From CAZRIP01 sp964600165 (GTDB taxonomy: Bacteria; Elusimicrobiota; Elusimicrobia; UBA1565; UBA9628), in the NCBI GenBank assembly GCA_964600165.1, contig CAZRIP010000037.1, positions 1 through 29,046 on the forward strand: DNA of 29,046 nt. The letters are read 5' to 3'. The notes beneath the pieces are model-generated. The model was not told the origin of the DNA. It worked only from the letters and a program-made list of their open reading frames with translations, and searched no databases. Made by a program: the position numbers and the translations under genes. Every line of letters starts with the position of its first letter. Positions within the stretch are counted from its first letter, which is position 1. This document shows positions 13,741 through 20,706 of this stretch, in pieces.

Positions 13741-16700
13741 ATGACCCCTCGCCCCCGCGCCATCACGAAGCTCGCCGCCGCCGCGTTGTCTCTGGCCCTC
13801 CTGCTTCCTTCTCCGCTTTTTGCGGCCGAGCTCGCGGCCATTCCCGACGTCGGCGTTGGGATGGGGGTCGGCGCGCTGGCCGTGCCGGCGCCCGTGACCA
13901 TGCCCGCCGTGGCGTTGGGCGGCAACATCGTGATCAGTCCGATCGCGAGCGCCGACCTCGGCTTCCAGCCCGCCGCGACGCTCTCGGCGATGCCTTCGGC
14001 GGCGGCGGCCGCCGCCGTCGCCCAGCACCCGGCCCTTTCGATCATCAACGAGCTGCGCAGCAAGGGTTTCGCGCTGCCCGACGGCGTGGCCACCCGCGCC
14101 GACGCCGAAAAGCTCATCGTGGCCGCCCAGTCCATCCCTTCGCCCGCGCTGCGCGAGAAGATGACGGCGATGGCGCACGCGGCCGTCAGCGCCGGCACGT
14201 CCAGCGGAGAGGGCTCGGCCGCGTTCTCGGCCGCTTTCGACAACGCGAAGGGCGCGGCCTCCAACGCCGAGGCCCCGTCCGCGCTCCGCGCGATCGCCAA
14301 TAAGATCCCCGTCGTCGGCGCGTATCTCAAGAGCCGCGACCAGAAGCGCGCCTTGGCGAACGCCAAGCCCATCGATCCCACGTCGCGCGAGCTTTCCTCT
14401 TCCCAGGTCCGCTGGACCGCGCCGGTCGAGATGCTGCCCGCCAGCACCCGCGAGCATAAGGAAGACACCATCGAGATCGTCGGCCAGCAGACCGCGCTGC
14501 AGAACATCAAGTTCGGCCTCGAGATGCGCGAGGACCCGCAGCACAAGGGCAGCCGTTTCAATCTCTACATCTCGGGCCCCAACGGCTCCGGCCGCGAGAC
14601 CGCCCTGAAGTCCATCGTCGAGCCGCTGGCCAAGGGCATGGAGACGCCGACCGACCTCGTCGCCGCTTCTAATTTCAAGGATCCGGACGAGCCGGTCATC
14701 CTCGAGCTCAAGTCCGGCAACGCGGAAAAGTTCAAGGAAGCCGTCGACGGCTTCACCGAGAACTTCGGCATGGCCGTCCTCCAGGCGATGCACGCTCCGG
14801 AGATCGTCAAGCAGAAGAAGGCCGTCGAGGCAGAGCGCGATAAGGCCATCGAGAAGCGCCAGGCCGCTCTCGACGGCGCCATCGCCGACATCCGGCTCGA
14901 GGTCGCTTCCGAGAACAACGAGTGGAGCGTCAAGCTCATCGAAGTGCAGGGCAACCTCGTCGCGCTGCCGACCTTCCGCCGCAAGGGCTCCCGCGAGGAG
15001 TTCCAGGCGTTCGCGAGCAAGGCCGAGGTCGACGCCGCGATCTCGAGCGGCAAGCTGACGCGCGCCGAGTTCCAGGCCGCGCTGACGGCCGCGCAGGCCG
15101 AGGGCAAGAAGCTCAAGGACGACTTCCAGAAGATGGCCGGCCAGAACGCCGTGAGCAACGCCCAGGCCCAGATGGCGATCGAGATGCTCAACCGCCAGGC
15201 CGCGTCGATGGCCGCGCAAGAGGCGGCGCAGGAGATCATCCCGCTCATCGCCGAGCCCGGCCGCCACGAGACGCCCGAGCACGACGCCTGGCAGAAGTCG
15301 GCGGAGGCGCGCATCAAGGCTTTCAACGCCGAGGTCGCCAAGCAGCAGGTCAGCGCCGAGAACGGCGGCAAGTACGGCTTTATCGTCACTCAAGACACTC
15401 TGTCGGAAGGCGCGATCGGCATCACCAAGCTCAAGGGCGGCAAGATGGTCCCCGTCGCGGACGCGCAGGCCGAGGGCCTGACGCAAAACGACTTGGAGGC
15501 GATCATCACGGCCGCCAAGCCGTTCATCGAGAAGCTCGAGAAGCTCGTGGCCTCCATCGGCGCCGAGCACGACAAGCTTCATGAGACCGATCCGCCTTAC
15601 GAGAAGAAGGGCATGGAGTACCTCAACATGCTCATGACCTTCGCGGCGGTGAACTACCAGGCCTTCTTGCCGCACGACCACGAGGCGACCAAGGGCAAGC
15701 CGCACTTCGAGCCCGAGGAGCTCGTGCGCGTCAACGTCCTGCAGAGCAACGAGCCCGGCTCCGGCGCGCCCGTCATCTGGGAGTCGAACCCGACTTACGC
15801 CCGCATTTTCGGCAAGGCCGAGGGCGGCAAGAAGCGCATGATGATGGACGGCATGGCGCAGGTCGCCAAGATGCCCGGCGGGCCGATCTTCGAGTCCGGC
15901 TCGTACCTCGAGGCGCGCGGCGGCTTCCTGATCCTGGACGTCATGCAGGTCCTGCGCGAGCCCGGCGTCTGGCCCGCGCTGATGCAGGCCGTGCGCAACG
16001 GCGAGGCCGAGATCGCGGAGGAGGGCCTGATGGGCCTTTACTCCAACGGCGACAAGTACCACGTCGCCGGCAAGACCAAGATCGTCTTCATCGGCTCGCC
16101 GTACATCAAGATGATGCTCGAGCACTACGACGAGGACTTCGCCGCGGGCTTTCAGGCCCCGGTCGCCGAGTTCGGCAGCAAGCTCGAGATCAACAAGGAT
16201 ACGATCGAGGGCTATCTCGACTTCATGAAGAACGTGATCCGCAAGGCCAAGGGCCTGATCATGGACTTCGAGCGCGACGGCATCGCCGCGATCCTCGAGG
16301 CCTCGGCGCGCGACATGGACAGCAACAAGAAGCTGTCGGCGCAGTTCGGGATCTCCGACATCCGCATGCGCAAGGCGAGCCAGGCGGCCGCCGACCGCCT
16401 CAAGGCCGACGCGTCCGGCCCGAAGGGCGTCACGCGCGCCGACGTCGAGAAGGTCCGCGAGCTGGACCTCCAGAGCGACGCGCTGCACTCCAAGAGCTAT
16501 CAGGAGATCCTGCGCGACAACATCTTCATCCTCGACAACATGGGCGAGCCGATCGTCGGCCAGATCAACGGCCTGGCCGTCATGGGCGCGTTCGGCGCGC
16601 CGATGCGCAAGACCTTCAAGGTCCAGCCCGGCGGCGAGGGCATCCAGGTGGAGTCGCTCGACCGCAACATCGGCACGACCGGCCCCTCGTACAACAAGGC

Positions 16701-17184
16701 CATCGAGGTCATCAACGGCTTCATCAACTCGGCGTTCCCGTCGAAGAAGCCGTGGCACGCGAAGGTCACCATCTCCGCCGAGCAGAACTACGGCGGCATC
16801 GACGGCGACTCCGCGACGTCGACGCAGATCTACGGCGTGCTGTCGGCCCTCTCGGGCATCGGCATCAAGCCGACGATGGCCGTCACCGGCTCGGCCGACC
16901 AGTTCGGCCACGTGCAGGCGATCGGCGGCGTCAACGAGAAGATCGAGGGCTTCTACGACCTCTGCAAGATGCGCGGCCTGACCGGCACGCAGGGCGTCAT
17001 GATCCCGAAGTCGAACGTCGGCGATCTCATGCTCAAGCCCGAGGTCGTCGCCGCGATCAAGGCCGGCCAGTTCCATATCTACGCCGTCGACAACGTCAAG
17101 GACGGCTGGGAGATCATGACCGGCACGTCCTTCGAGGTCGCCAAGGCGAAGGCGCTCGAGAAGCTCAAGTCGTTCCGCCGCTAA
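13741..17184 (+). CDS. Lon-like AAA+ serine protease with N-terminal signal peptide
   Basis: 1,147 residues. A signal peptide (MTPRPRAITKLAAAALSLALLLPSPLFAAE) is followed by an Ala/Val-rich linker and a helical region to about 240. An AAA_32/YcbZ-type ATPase domain follows: a Walker A-like GPNGSGRET at 279-287 with Arg in place of Lys, as is common in this subfamily, a long helical insertion (about 340-560), and a Walker B-like GGFLILDV ending at D733. The C-terminal Lon protease domain has a complete dyad: S1024 in GIDGDSATS and K1067 in GGVNEKIEGF. The 43-residue spacing equals that of E. coli Lon (S679/K722). Family members are cytosolic ATP-driven proteases, so the signal peptide is striking. 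AAGGAG lies 7 nt before the ATG. The gene stands alone and ends at a strong terminator. Confidence 0.93.
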   Translation: MTPRPRAITKLAAAALSLALLLPSPLFAAELAAIPDVGVGMGVGALAVPAPVTMPAVALGGNIVISPIASADLGFQPAATLSAMPSAAAAAAVAQHPALSIINELRSKGFALPDGVATRADAEKLIVAAQSIPSPALREKMTAMAHAAVSAGTSSGEGSAAFSAAFDNAKGAASNAEAPSALRAIANKIPVVGAYLKSRDQKRALANAKPIDPTSRELSSSQVRWTAPVEMLPASTREHKEDTIEIVGQQTALQNIKFGLEMREDPQHKGSRFNLYISGPNGSGRETALKSIVEPLAKGMETPTDLVAASNFKDPDEPVILELKSGNAEKFKEAVDGFTENFGMAVLQAMHAPEIVKQKKAVEAERDKAIEKRQAALDGAIADIRLEVASENNEWSVKLIEVQGNLVALPTFRRKGSREEFQAFASKAEVDAAISSGKLTRAEFQAALTAAQAEGKKLKDDFQKMAGQNAVSNAQAQMAIEMLNRQAASMAAQEAAQEIIPLIAEPGRHETPEHDAWQKSAEARIKAFNAEVAKQQVSAENGGKYGFIVTQDTLSEGAIGITKLKGGKMVPVADAQAEGLTQNDLEAIITAAKPFIEKLEKLVASIGAEHDKLHETDPPYEKKGMEYLNMLMTFAAVNYQAFLPHDHEATKGKPHFEPEELVRVNVLQSNEPGSGAPVIWESNPTYARIFGKAEGGKKRMMMDGMAQVAKMPGGPIFESGSYLEARGGFLILDVMQVLREPGVWPALMQAVRNGEAEIAEEGLMGLYSNGDKYHVAGKTKIVFIGSPYIKMMLEHYDEDFAAGFQAPVAEFGSKLEINKDTIEGYLDFMKNVIRKAKGLIMDFERDGIAAILEASARDMDSNKKLSAQFGISDIRMRKASQAAADRLKADASGPKGVTRADVEKVRELDLQSDALHSKSYQEILRDNIFILDNMGEPIVGQINGLAVMGAFGAPMRKTFKVQPGGEGIQVESLDRNIGTTGPSYNKAIEVINGFINSAFPSKKPWHAKVTISAEQNYGGIDGDSATSTQIYGVLSALSGIGIKPTMAVTGSADQFGHVQAIGGVNEKIEGFYDLCKMRGLTGTQGVMIPKSNVGDLMLKPEVVAAIKAGQFHIYAVDNVKDGWEIMTGTSFEVAKAKALEKLKSFRR

Positions 17185-17194
17185 TCACGAAACC

Positions 17195-17216
17195 TCATCC
17201 GCCACGTGGCGGATGA
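17195..17216. repeat. 22-bp perfect palindrome, copy 2
   Basis: Identical to 10965-10986 over all 22 bp. It lies 10 bp after the Lon-like stop and 10 bp before a canonical terminator. Repetition in the same gene-end position suggests a dispersed palindromic element. Confidence 0.7.
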
Positions 17217-17226
17217 AGAAGAAACG

Positions 17227-17261
17227 GAGCCCCGGTTGAGAAACCGGGGCTCTCGTTTTTT
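17227..17261 (+). terminator. Rho-independent terminator of the Lon-like gene
   Basis: An 11-bp perfect stem (GAGCCCCGGTT with AACCGGGGCTC) with a GAGA tetraloop, followed by TCG and six T. A textbook intrinsic terminator. Confidence 0.92.
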
Positions 17262-17269
17262 CGAGCGGC

Positions 17270-17297
17270 GACGAACTCTTGTCGACAAGAGTTCGTC
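17270..17297. promoter_or_regulatory. 28-bp perfect palindrome over the -35 of the tRNA-Pro promoter
   Basis: Fourteen complementary base pairs are centred at 17283/17284 (core CTTGTCGACAAG). The -35 hexamer TCGACA (17282-17287) lies in its centre. No T-tract follows, so it resembles an operator more than a terminator. The binding protein is unknown. Confidence 0.55.
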
Positions 17298-17310
17298 CGA
17301 GCGCTATACT
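17282..17310 (+). promoter_or_regulatory. Promoter of tRNA-Pro and receiver gene
   Basis: TCGACA (17282-17287), 17-nt spacer, TATACT (17305-17310); the tRNA starts 9 nt later at 17319. A good sigma70-type match with ideal spacing. Confidence 0.7.
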
Positions 17311-17318
17311 TTCTCCGA

Positions 17319-17391
17319 CGGGGCATAGCTCAATTGGCAGAGCGCGCGGTTTGGGACCGCGAGGTTCTCGGTTCGACCCCGAGTGCCCCGA
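17319..17391 (+). tRNA. tRNA-Pro (anticodon UGG)
   Basis: A full cloverleaf: acceptor CGGGGCA/TGCCCCG, discriminator A at 17391, D stem GCTC/GAGC, anticodon stem CGCGG/CCGCG with loop TTTGGGA (anticodon TGG), and T arm CTCGG-TTCGACC-CCGAG. No CCA is encoded. The 5' C1-G72 pair is typical of bacterial tRNA-Pro. A receiver gene starts 6 nt after the discriminator base. Confidence 0.97.
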
Positions 17392-17397
17392 AATTTC

Positions 17398-17784
17398 ATG
17401 ACGAAAAAATGGGTTTTGGTCGTCGAGGACGAGCCCGACGTGCGCGGCATCCTCGTCGAGTGGCTCGAAAAGCGCGGCCTGTCGGCCACCTTCGCCGAGG
17501 ACGCGCTGCAGGCCTTCATCCAGGCGCGCGATCTCAAGCCTTTCCTCATCGTCTGCGACCTGATGATGCCGATCTGGGGGAGCGGGGCCGACGCGTACAG
17601 GCAGCTGCGCGGAGCGCCCGAGACCAAGGACCTGCCGATCCTCTTCGTCACCGGCGCCGACCCGGTCTTGGCCGAGAAGATGGTGCCCGACGAGCCGAAG
17701 GTCCGGCTTCTCTTCAAGCCCGTGCAGTGGCCGCTCTTCGCGCTCGCGATCAAAGAGCTCACCGGCGTCGAACTCGAGGCCTGA
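17398..17784 (+). CDS. Stand-alone response regulator receiver, co-transcribed with tRNA-Pro
   Basis: 128 residues forming a single receiver: acidic pocket E10/D11/E12 (VVEDE), acceptor D54 in LIVCDLMMP, switch Thr in LFVTGAD and Lys in LLFKPVQW. There is no output domain. ATG 17398 is chosen because the frame upstream runs into the tRNA T arm. Only AAATTTC separates the ATG from the tRNA acceptor stem, and there is no Shine-Dalgarno. Transcription must come through the tRNA, and 3' processing of the tRNA would leave an almost leaderless mRNA. A GAF-kinase gene starts 110 bp downstream and is a likely partner. Confidence 0.9.
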   Translation: MTKKWVLVVEDEPDVRGILVEWLEKRGLSATFAEDALQAFIQARDLKPFLIVCDLMMPIWGSGADAYRQLRGAPETKDLPILFVTGADPVLAEKMVPDEPKVRLLFKPVQWPLFALAIKELTGVELEA

Positions 17785-17894
17785 CCCGCCCCGTCGTCCG
17801 CTGACCCGGAACTTCTGGCGCCGCCCGGTGTCCCAGCGCTATCCTGAGATCGTTGAGAATGATTTCAGCGCGTCAGGAAATGAGGACGTAACAG

Positions 17895-19127
17895 GTGCGG
17901 ATTAACCTTCCATTGATGTCCGCCGAAAGCCGAGCGAAGCGCAGAGATGCGTTGGTCAGGGATTTGATCCGTCAGGCCTTGGCGCTCGAGGACCCGAGCG
18001 CGCTCTGGCCCATCATGGCCCGAGAGCTGATCGCGTACTTCGCCTGCGAACGCGTCACGATCTTTCAGCGCCGCGGCAAGGACCGGCTCGTCTCTCGCTA
18101 CGCCCACGGCTTGACCGCGTCGGTGGCGCTCAAAGTGGGGGAGGGCCTGGCCGGCAGCGCGGCCGAGAGCGGCGAAAGCGTCGTCTGCAACGATCCTTAT
18201 CGCGACGACCGCTTCGACAAGGCGCTCGACAAAAAATTCCAGTTCAAGACGCGCAACCTGCTCGCGTTCCCGCTGCTCTATCGCGGCCGGGCCGTGGCCG
18301 TCCTCGAGCTGATCAACAAGGACGGAGGCTTCACCGACCTCGACTTATCCGATCTTTCCGCGATCGGCAGCGAGCTGGCCGTGCTCTTCGTCAAGTTCAA
18401 GTTCGAGGAAGAGGAGTCCGACCTCACGCGCCGCATGATCCAAGTGGAGAAAATGGCCGCGATGGGCCGCCTGGCGAGCAGCATGGCCCACGAGGTCAAC
18501 AACCCGCTGACCGCCGTTTTGGGCTATCTCCAGATCATGATGCGCCTTCCCGGCATGCCGGAGGACGCGCTGCGCTACGGCCTCAAGACCGACGCCGAGG
18601 TCCGGCGCATCCAGCAGATCGTCAAGGATCTATTGGGCTTCGCCCGCGAGGCCTCGGCCGTGCGCGAGCCCGTCGACGTGTCCTCGATCGCCAAGGCGAG
18701 CCTGGACCTCGCGCATACGGAGCTGCGCCACCGCCGCATCAAGATCGAGTCGACCCTGCCGCAGGGCCTGCCGCGCGTCTTGGGCGACAAGAACCAACTC
18801 CAGCAGGTCGTGCTGAACTTGATCGTCAACTCCATGCACGCCATGGACGGCCGGCCGAACTCCGTGCTCAAGCTTCTGTCGCGCCGCGAGAACGGCCACG
18901 TCCTCGTCGAGGTCGTCGATAACGGCCCCGGCATCACCTACGACGCGCAGGACCGCGTCTTCGAGCCCTTCTTCACGACGAAGGGCGAGGGGAAAGGCAC
19001 CGGCCTCGGGCTCTACGTCTCGAGCGGCATCGTCGAGAAGCACGGCGGGGAGCTGTCGTTCGATTCCAGGCCCGGCCAAGGCGCGACGTTCCGGCTGACG
19101 CTGCCGGCGGTCACCGCGAAAGACTAA
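17895..19127 (+). CDS. GAF-domain histidine kinase (NtrB-like core)
   Basis: A 410-residue soluble sensor kinase: GAF domain about 25-170 (ACERVTIFQRR, VGEGLAGSAAESGE, LLAFPLLYRGRAVAVLELINK), a coiled linker, HisKA with H199 in SSMAHEVNNPLT, and HATPase_c with N box (QVVLNLIVNSMHAM), G1 (DNGPGITYD), F box (FEPFFTTK) and G2 (GTGLGLYV). GAF domains bind small molecules such as cyclic nucleotides or sense redox state; the ligand is unknown. The start is GTG 17895 with GAGGA 8 nt upstream. A weak TATCCT (17840-17845) is the only -10 candidate in the 110-bp gap after the receiver gene. Its stop overlaps the convergent lipoprotein gene by 4 bp. Confidence 0.93.
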   Translation: MRINLPLMSAESRAKRRDALVRDLIRQALALEDPSALWPIMARELIAYFACERVTIFQRRGKDRLVSRYAHGLTASVALKVGEGLAGSAAESGESVVCNDPYRDDRFDKALDKKFQFKTRNLLAFPLLYRGRAVAVLELINKDGGFTDLDLSDLSAIGSELAVLFVKFKFEEEESDLTRRMIQVEKMAAMGRLASSMAHEVNNPLTAVLGYLQIMMRLPGMPEDALRYGLKTDAEVRRIQQIVKDLLGFAREASAVREPVDVSSIAKASLDLAHTELRHRRIKIESTLPQGLPRVLGDKNQLQQVVLNLIVNSMHAMDGRPNSVLKLLSRRENGHVLVEVVDNGPGITYDAQDRVFEPFFTTKGEGKGTGLGLYVSSGIVEKHGGELSFDSRPGQGATFRLTLPAVTAKD

Positions 19128-19531
19128 GGCTTGCCTTTGATGTATTGGGCCGTTTTGACGCGCTCGCTCGCGTCGTAGGCGACCTCGATCGTCGTGTTGT
19201 TGCCCGAGGCGATCTTCTCGGCCGGCCAGCCGACGATCTCCCACAGGAAAAGCGTGACGACGTCGGCGCCCACGTGAAAGAACGCGCGGCTGAACTTCCA
19301 GCCGCCCGAGACGCCCTTGTCGAACGTGAAAGTGTCGATCTTCTCGCCGGTGTCCAGATCCTTGGTATAGGACGGCGTGCCCAGCTCGGACATCACGGAG
19401 TTTCGCGAGGCGCCGGGGCGCACGATGCTCAGGTCGCGGCGCGAGGGACGGTTCATCACCGCGGTCGCCGCGCAGCCGGACGCCATGACGGCGGCGAGGG
19501 CGAGGCAAAGGGCGCGGCGGGCGGCGTTCAC
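19124..19531 (-). CDS. BamE/SmpA-like small lipoprotein
   Basis: 135 residues with a lipoprotein signal peptide: MNAARRALCLALAAVMASGC, where ASGC is the lipobox. The mature part begins AATAVMNRPSRRDLSIVRPGASRNSVMSEL and continues GTPSYTKDL, matching the BamE/OmlA-type pattern in which a 'G-x-x-x-x-x-V-x-x-x-L-G-x-P' segment follows the anchor. BamE proteins help assemble outer-membrane beta-barrels, but many relatives have other or unknown roles, so only the fold is suggested. Start GTG 19531, 7 nt after TAAACT. The gene lies 17 bp after the GrpB stop. Confidence 0.75.
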   Translation of the reverse strand: MNAARRALCLALAAVMASGCAATAVMNRPSRRDLSIVRPGASRNSVMSELGTPSYTKDLDTGEKIDTFTFDKGVSGGWKFSRAFFHVGADVVTLFLWEIVGWPAEKIASGNNTTIEVAYDASERVKTAQYIKGKP

Positions 19532-19538
19532 GGCTTTC

Positions 19539-19544
19539 AGTTTA
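19539..19544 (-). promoter_or_regulatory. -10 element for leaderless lipoprotein gene
   Basis: Minus-strand TAAACT ends 7 nt before GTG 19531. It lies in the 17-bp gap after the GrpB stop. Its -35 would fall inside the GrpB coding region and is not obvious. Confidence 0.4.
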
Positions 19545-19548
19545 GCGC

Positions 19549-20109
19549 TTATTTACACGGGCCGGCGCGCCGCAAGATCTCCTCGACGATCTCCGTTTTG
19601 GCGTCGGCGTAGTTCTGGACGTACTTCCACGTCTTTTGGACGAGCTCGCGCTTGGTCCGGGCGTAATACTCGCGATCGGCTTGGTTGACGCGCAGCCAAT
19701 CCCTAAAAGCGAGCATCCGCTCTATCTCTACGCACCCGCGCGAGAAAACGTGAAGGTTGATCGTGACGCGCGGGCCGCGAAACATCCGATGCTCGTACCA
19801 CCGCGGCTCTCTTATCCGAAGCGCGTATCCGGCGGCTTCCATCGCGGGAACATACGCCGGCTCGTCCGCGGAGTCCGCCACGACGAGCAGCATGTCGATG
19901 ATGGGCTTGGCGGGAAGGCCCGGGACGGAGGTCGAGCCGACGTGCTCGAGTTTCAGGACGTTCTCGCGCAGCGCGGCTCGAACGGCCGACGCTTCGGCGT
20001 GGAATTGCTCGGGCCACCGCGGATCGTAATCGAACAGCTCGATAGGCCCCGAAGAGGGCTTGTTGTCGCCGACGTAGGCTGCGAGAATTTCTTTTTCCCG
20101 GTCGCTCAT
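19549..20109 (-). CDS. GrpB family (UPF0157) nucleotidyltransferase-fold protein
   Basis: 186 residues matching the GrpB family: IELFDYDPRWPEQFHAEA near the N-terminus, LEHVGSTSVPGLPAKPIID (about 57-75), the invariant GSTSVPGL-x-AKP-x-ID motif, then HRMFRGPRVTINLHVF and FRDWLRVNQADREYY. The fold is related to nucleotidyltransferases; biochemical roles are poorly defined, with some members linked to CoA biosynthesis as fusions. ATG 20109 is used because it overlaps the upstream membrane gene as ATGA. A longer open frame upstream is not coding-like. Confidence 0.9.
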   Translation of the reverse strand: MSDREKEILAAYVGDNKPSSGPIELFDYDPRWPEQFHAEASAVRAALRENVLKLEHVGSTSVPGLPAKPIIDMLLVVADSADEPAYVPAMEAAGYALRIREPRWYEHRMFRGPRVTINLHVFSRGCVEIERMLAFRDWLRVNQADREYYARTKRELVQKTWKYVQNYADAKTEIVEEILRRAGPCK

Positions 20110-20603
20110 GGCGCGGGAGCGGCGGCCGCGCCTTCCGTCGATTGCAGGGTCTTCTTCGCCGCCACGCCCGCTCTGAGCGCGAGCTTCGTGACGAAGACCT
20201 GCAGGAATATAAGAGGGATCACGCAGGCGATGATGACGGGCAGCGCGAGCACGGGCCGCAGCCAGCTGCCCGAGCGGCCGCTCGGCTGCTGCGAGGCGGC
20301 TTGAGCGGAGCGATATCCTTCGGCGAGCGACAGCGCCCAAAGCGTTCCGTAGCTGACCAAGCCGGGTCTCGACAGGGCCATGAGGGCGTTGATGAAGAGC
20401 AAGCTCGGGTCCCGGACTCCGGGCAGGTAAACGCCCACCACGCCGACGAGGACCGAGAGCATCAGACATACGGTTATTCCGATCCAAGGCAGTAGCAGGA
20501 AGAGCGCGCAGAGGCCCCATCGACCCGCATAGGCCTGCGCGGCTCCGGGGAATAGAAGACCGAAGCCGACGGTTTTTTCTGGGCTTAGAGATTGGTCGGT
20601 CAT
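20106..20603 (-). CDS. Small membrane protein with TM2-like N-terminus
   Basis: 165 residues. After a short polar start, the segment LLFPGAAQAYAGRWGLCALF resembles the PG-x-GQ-Y-x-G-x-x-x-x-x turn of TM2-type membrane proteins. About three to four hydrophobic helices follow (about 30-60, 68-95, 115-140), then an Ala/Pro-rich cytoplasmic tail. Function is unknown. GGGAGA (20607-20612) precedes ATG 20603. It overlaps the GrpB gene, so the two form an operon. The integron cassette ends only about 25 bp upstream of its Shine-Dalgarno, so its own promoter probably lies on the far side of the cassette. Confidence 0.75.
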   Translation of the reverse strand: MTDQSLSPEKTVGFGLLFPGAAQAYAGRWGLCALFLLLPWIGITVCLMLSVLVGVVGVYLPGVRDPSLLFINALMALSRPGLVSYGTLWALSLAEGYRSAQAASQQPSGRSGSWLRPVLALPVIIACVIPLIFLQVFVTKLALRAGVAAKKTLQSTEGAAAAPAP

Positions 20604-20628
20604 TCTTCTCCCGATTCCAGCGCGAAAA

Positions 20629-20706
20629 TTCTAACGCATCCGCTGGGCCGACGGCCAATGGCGGCGACACGAGTGAATGCCGGTCGGCCCAAGCGCATAG
20701 TTATGT
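20629..20706 (-). other. attC recombination site of the gene cassette
   Basis: Read on the minus strand: R'' box ACATAAC, spacer TATG, L'' CGCTTGGGCCGAC, a 30-nt variable part, L' GTCGGCCCAGCG, spacer GATGC, R' box GTTAGAA. L'' and L' pair over 12 bp with exactly one extra T in L'', the extrahelical base that directs integrase strand choice. Length is 78 bp. The crossover would lie between G (20635) and TT. Confidence 0.85.

Noticed and set aside
14569..14601. Walker A Lys replaced by Arg in the Lon-like protein, as evidence of inactivity
   Set aside because: Arg at this position is common in the YcbZ/AAA_32 subfamily, so it does not show loss of ATPase activity.
13696..17076. A 1,126-residue open frame on the minus strand opposite the Lon-like gene
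   Set aside because: It is the high-GC antisense shadow of the Lon-like gene. Its translation is low-complexity Leu/Arg/Asp/Gly sequence with no domain, whereas the plus strand has an intact Lon active site.
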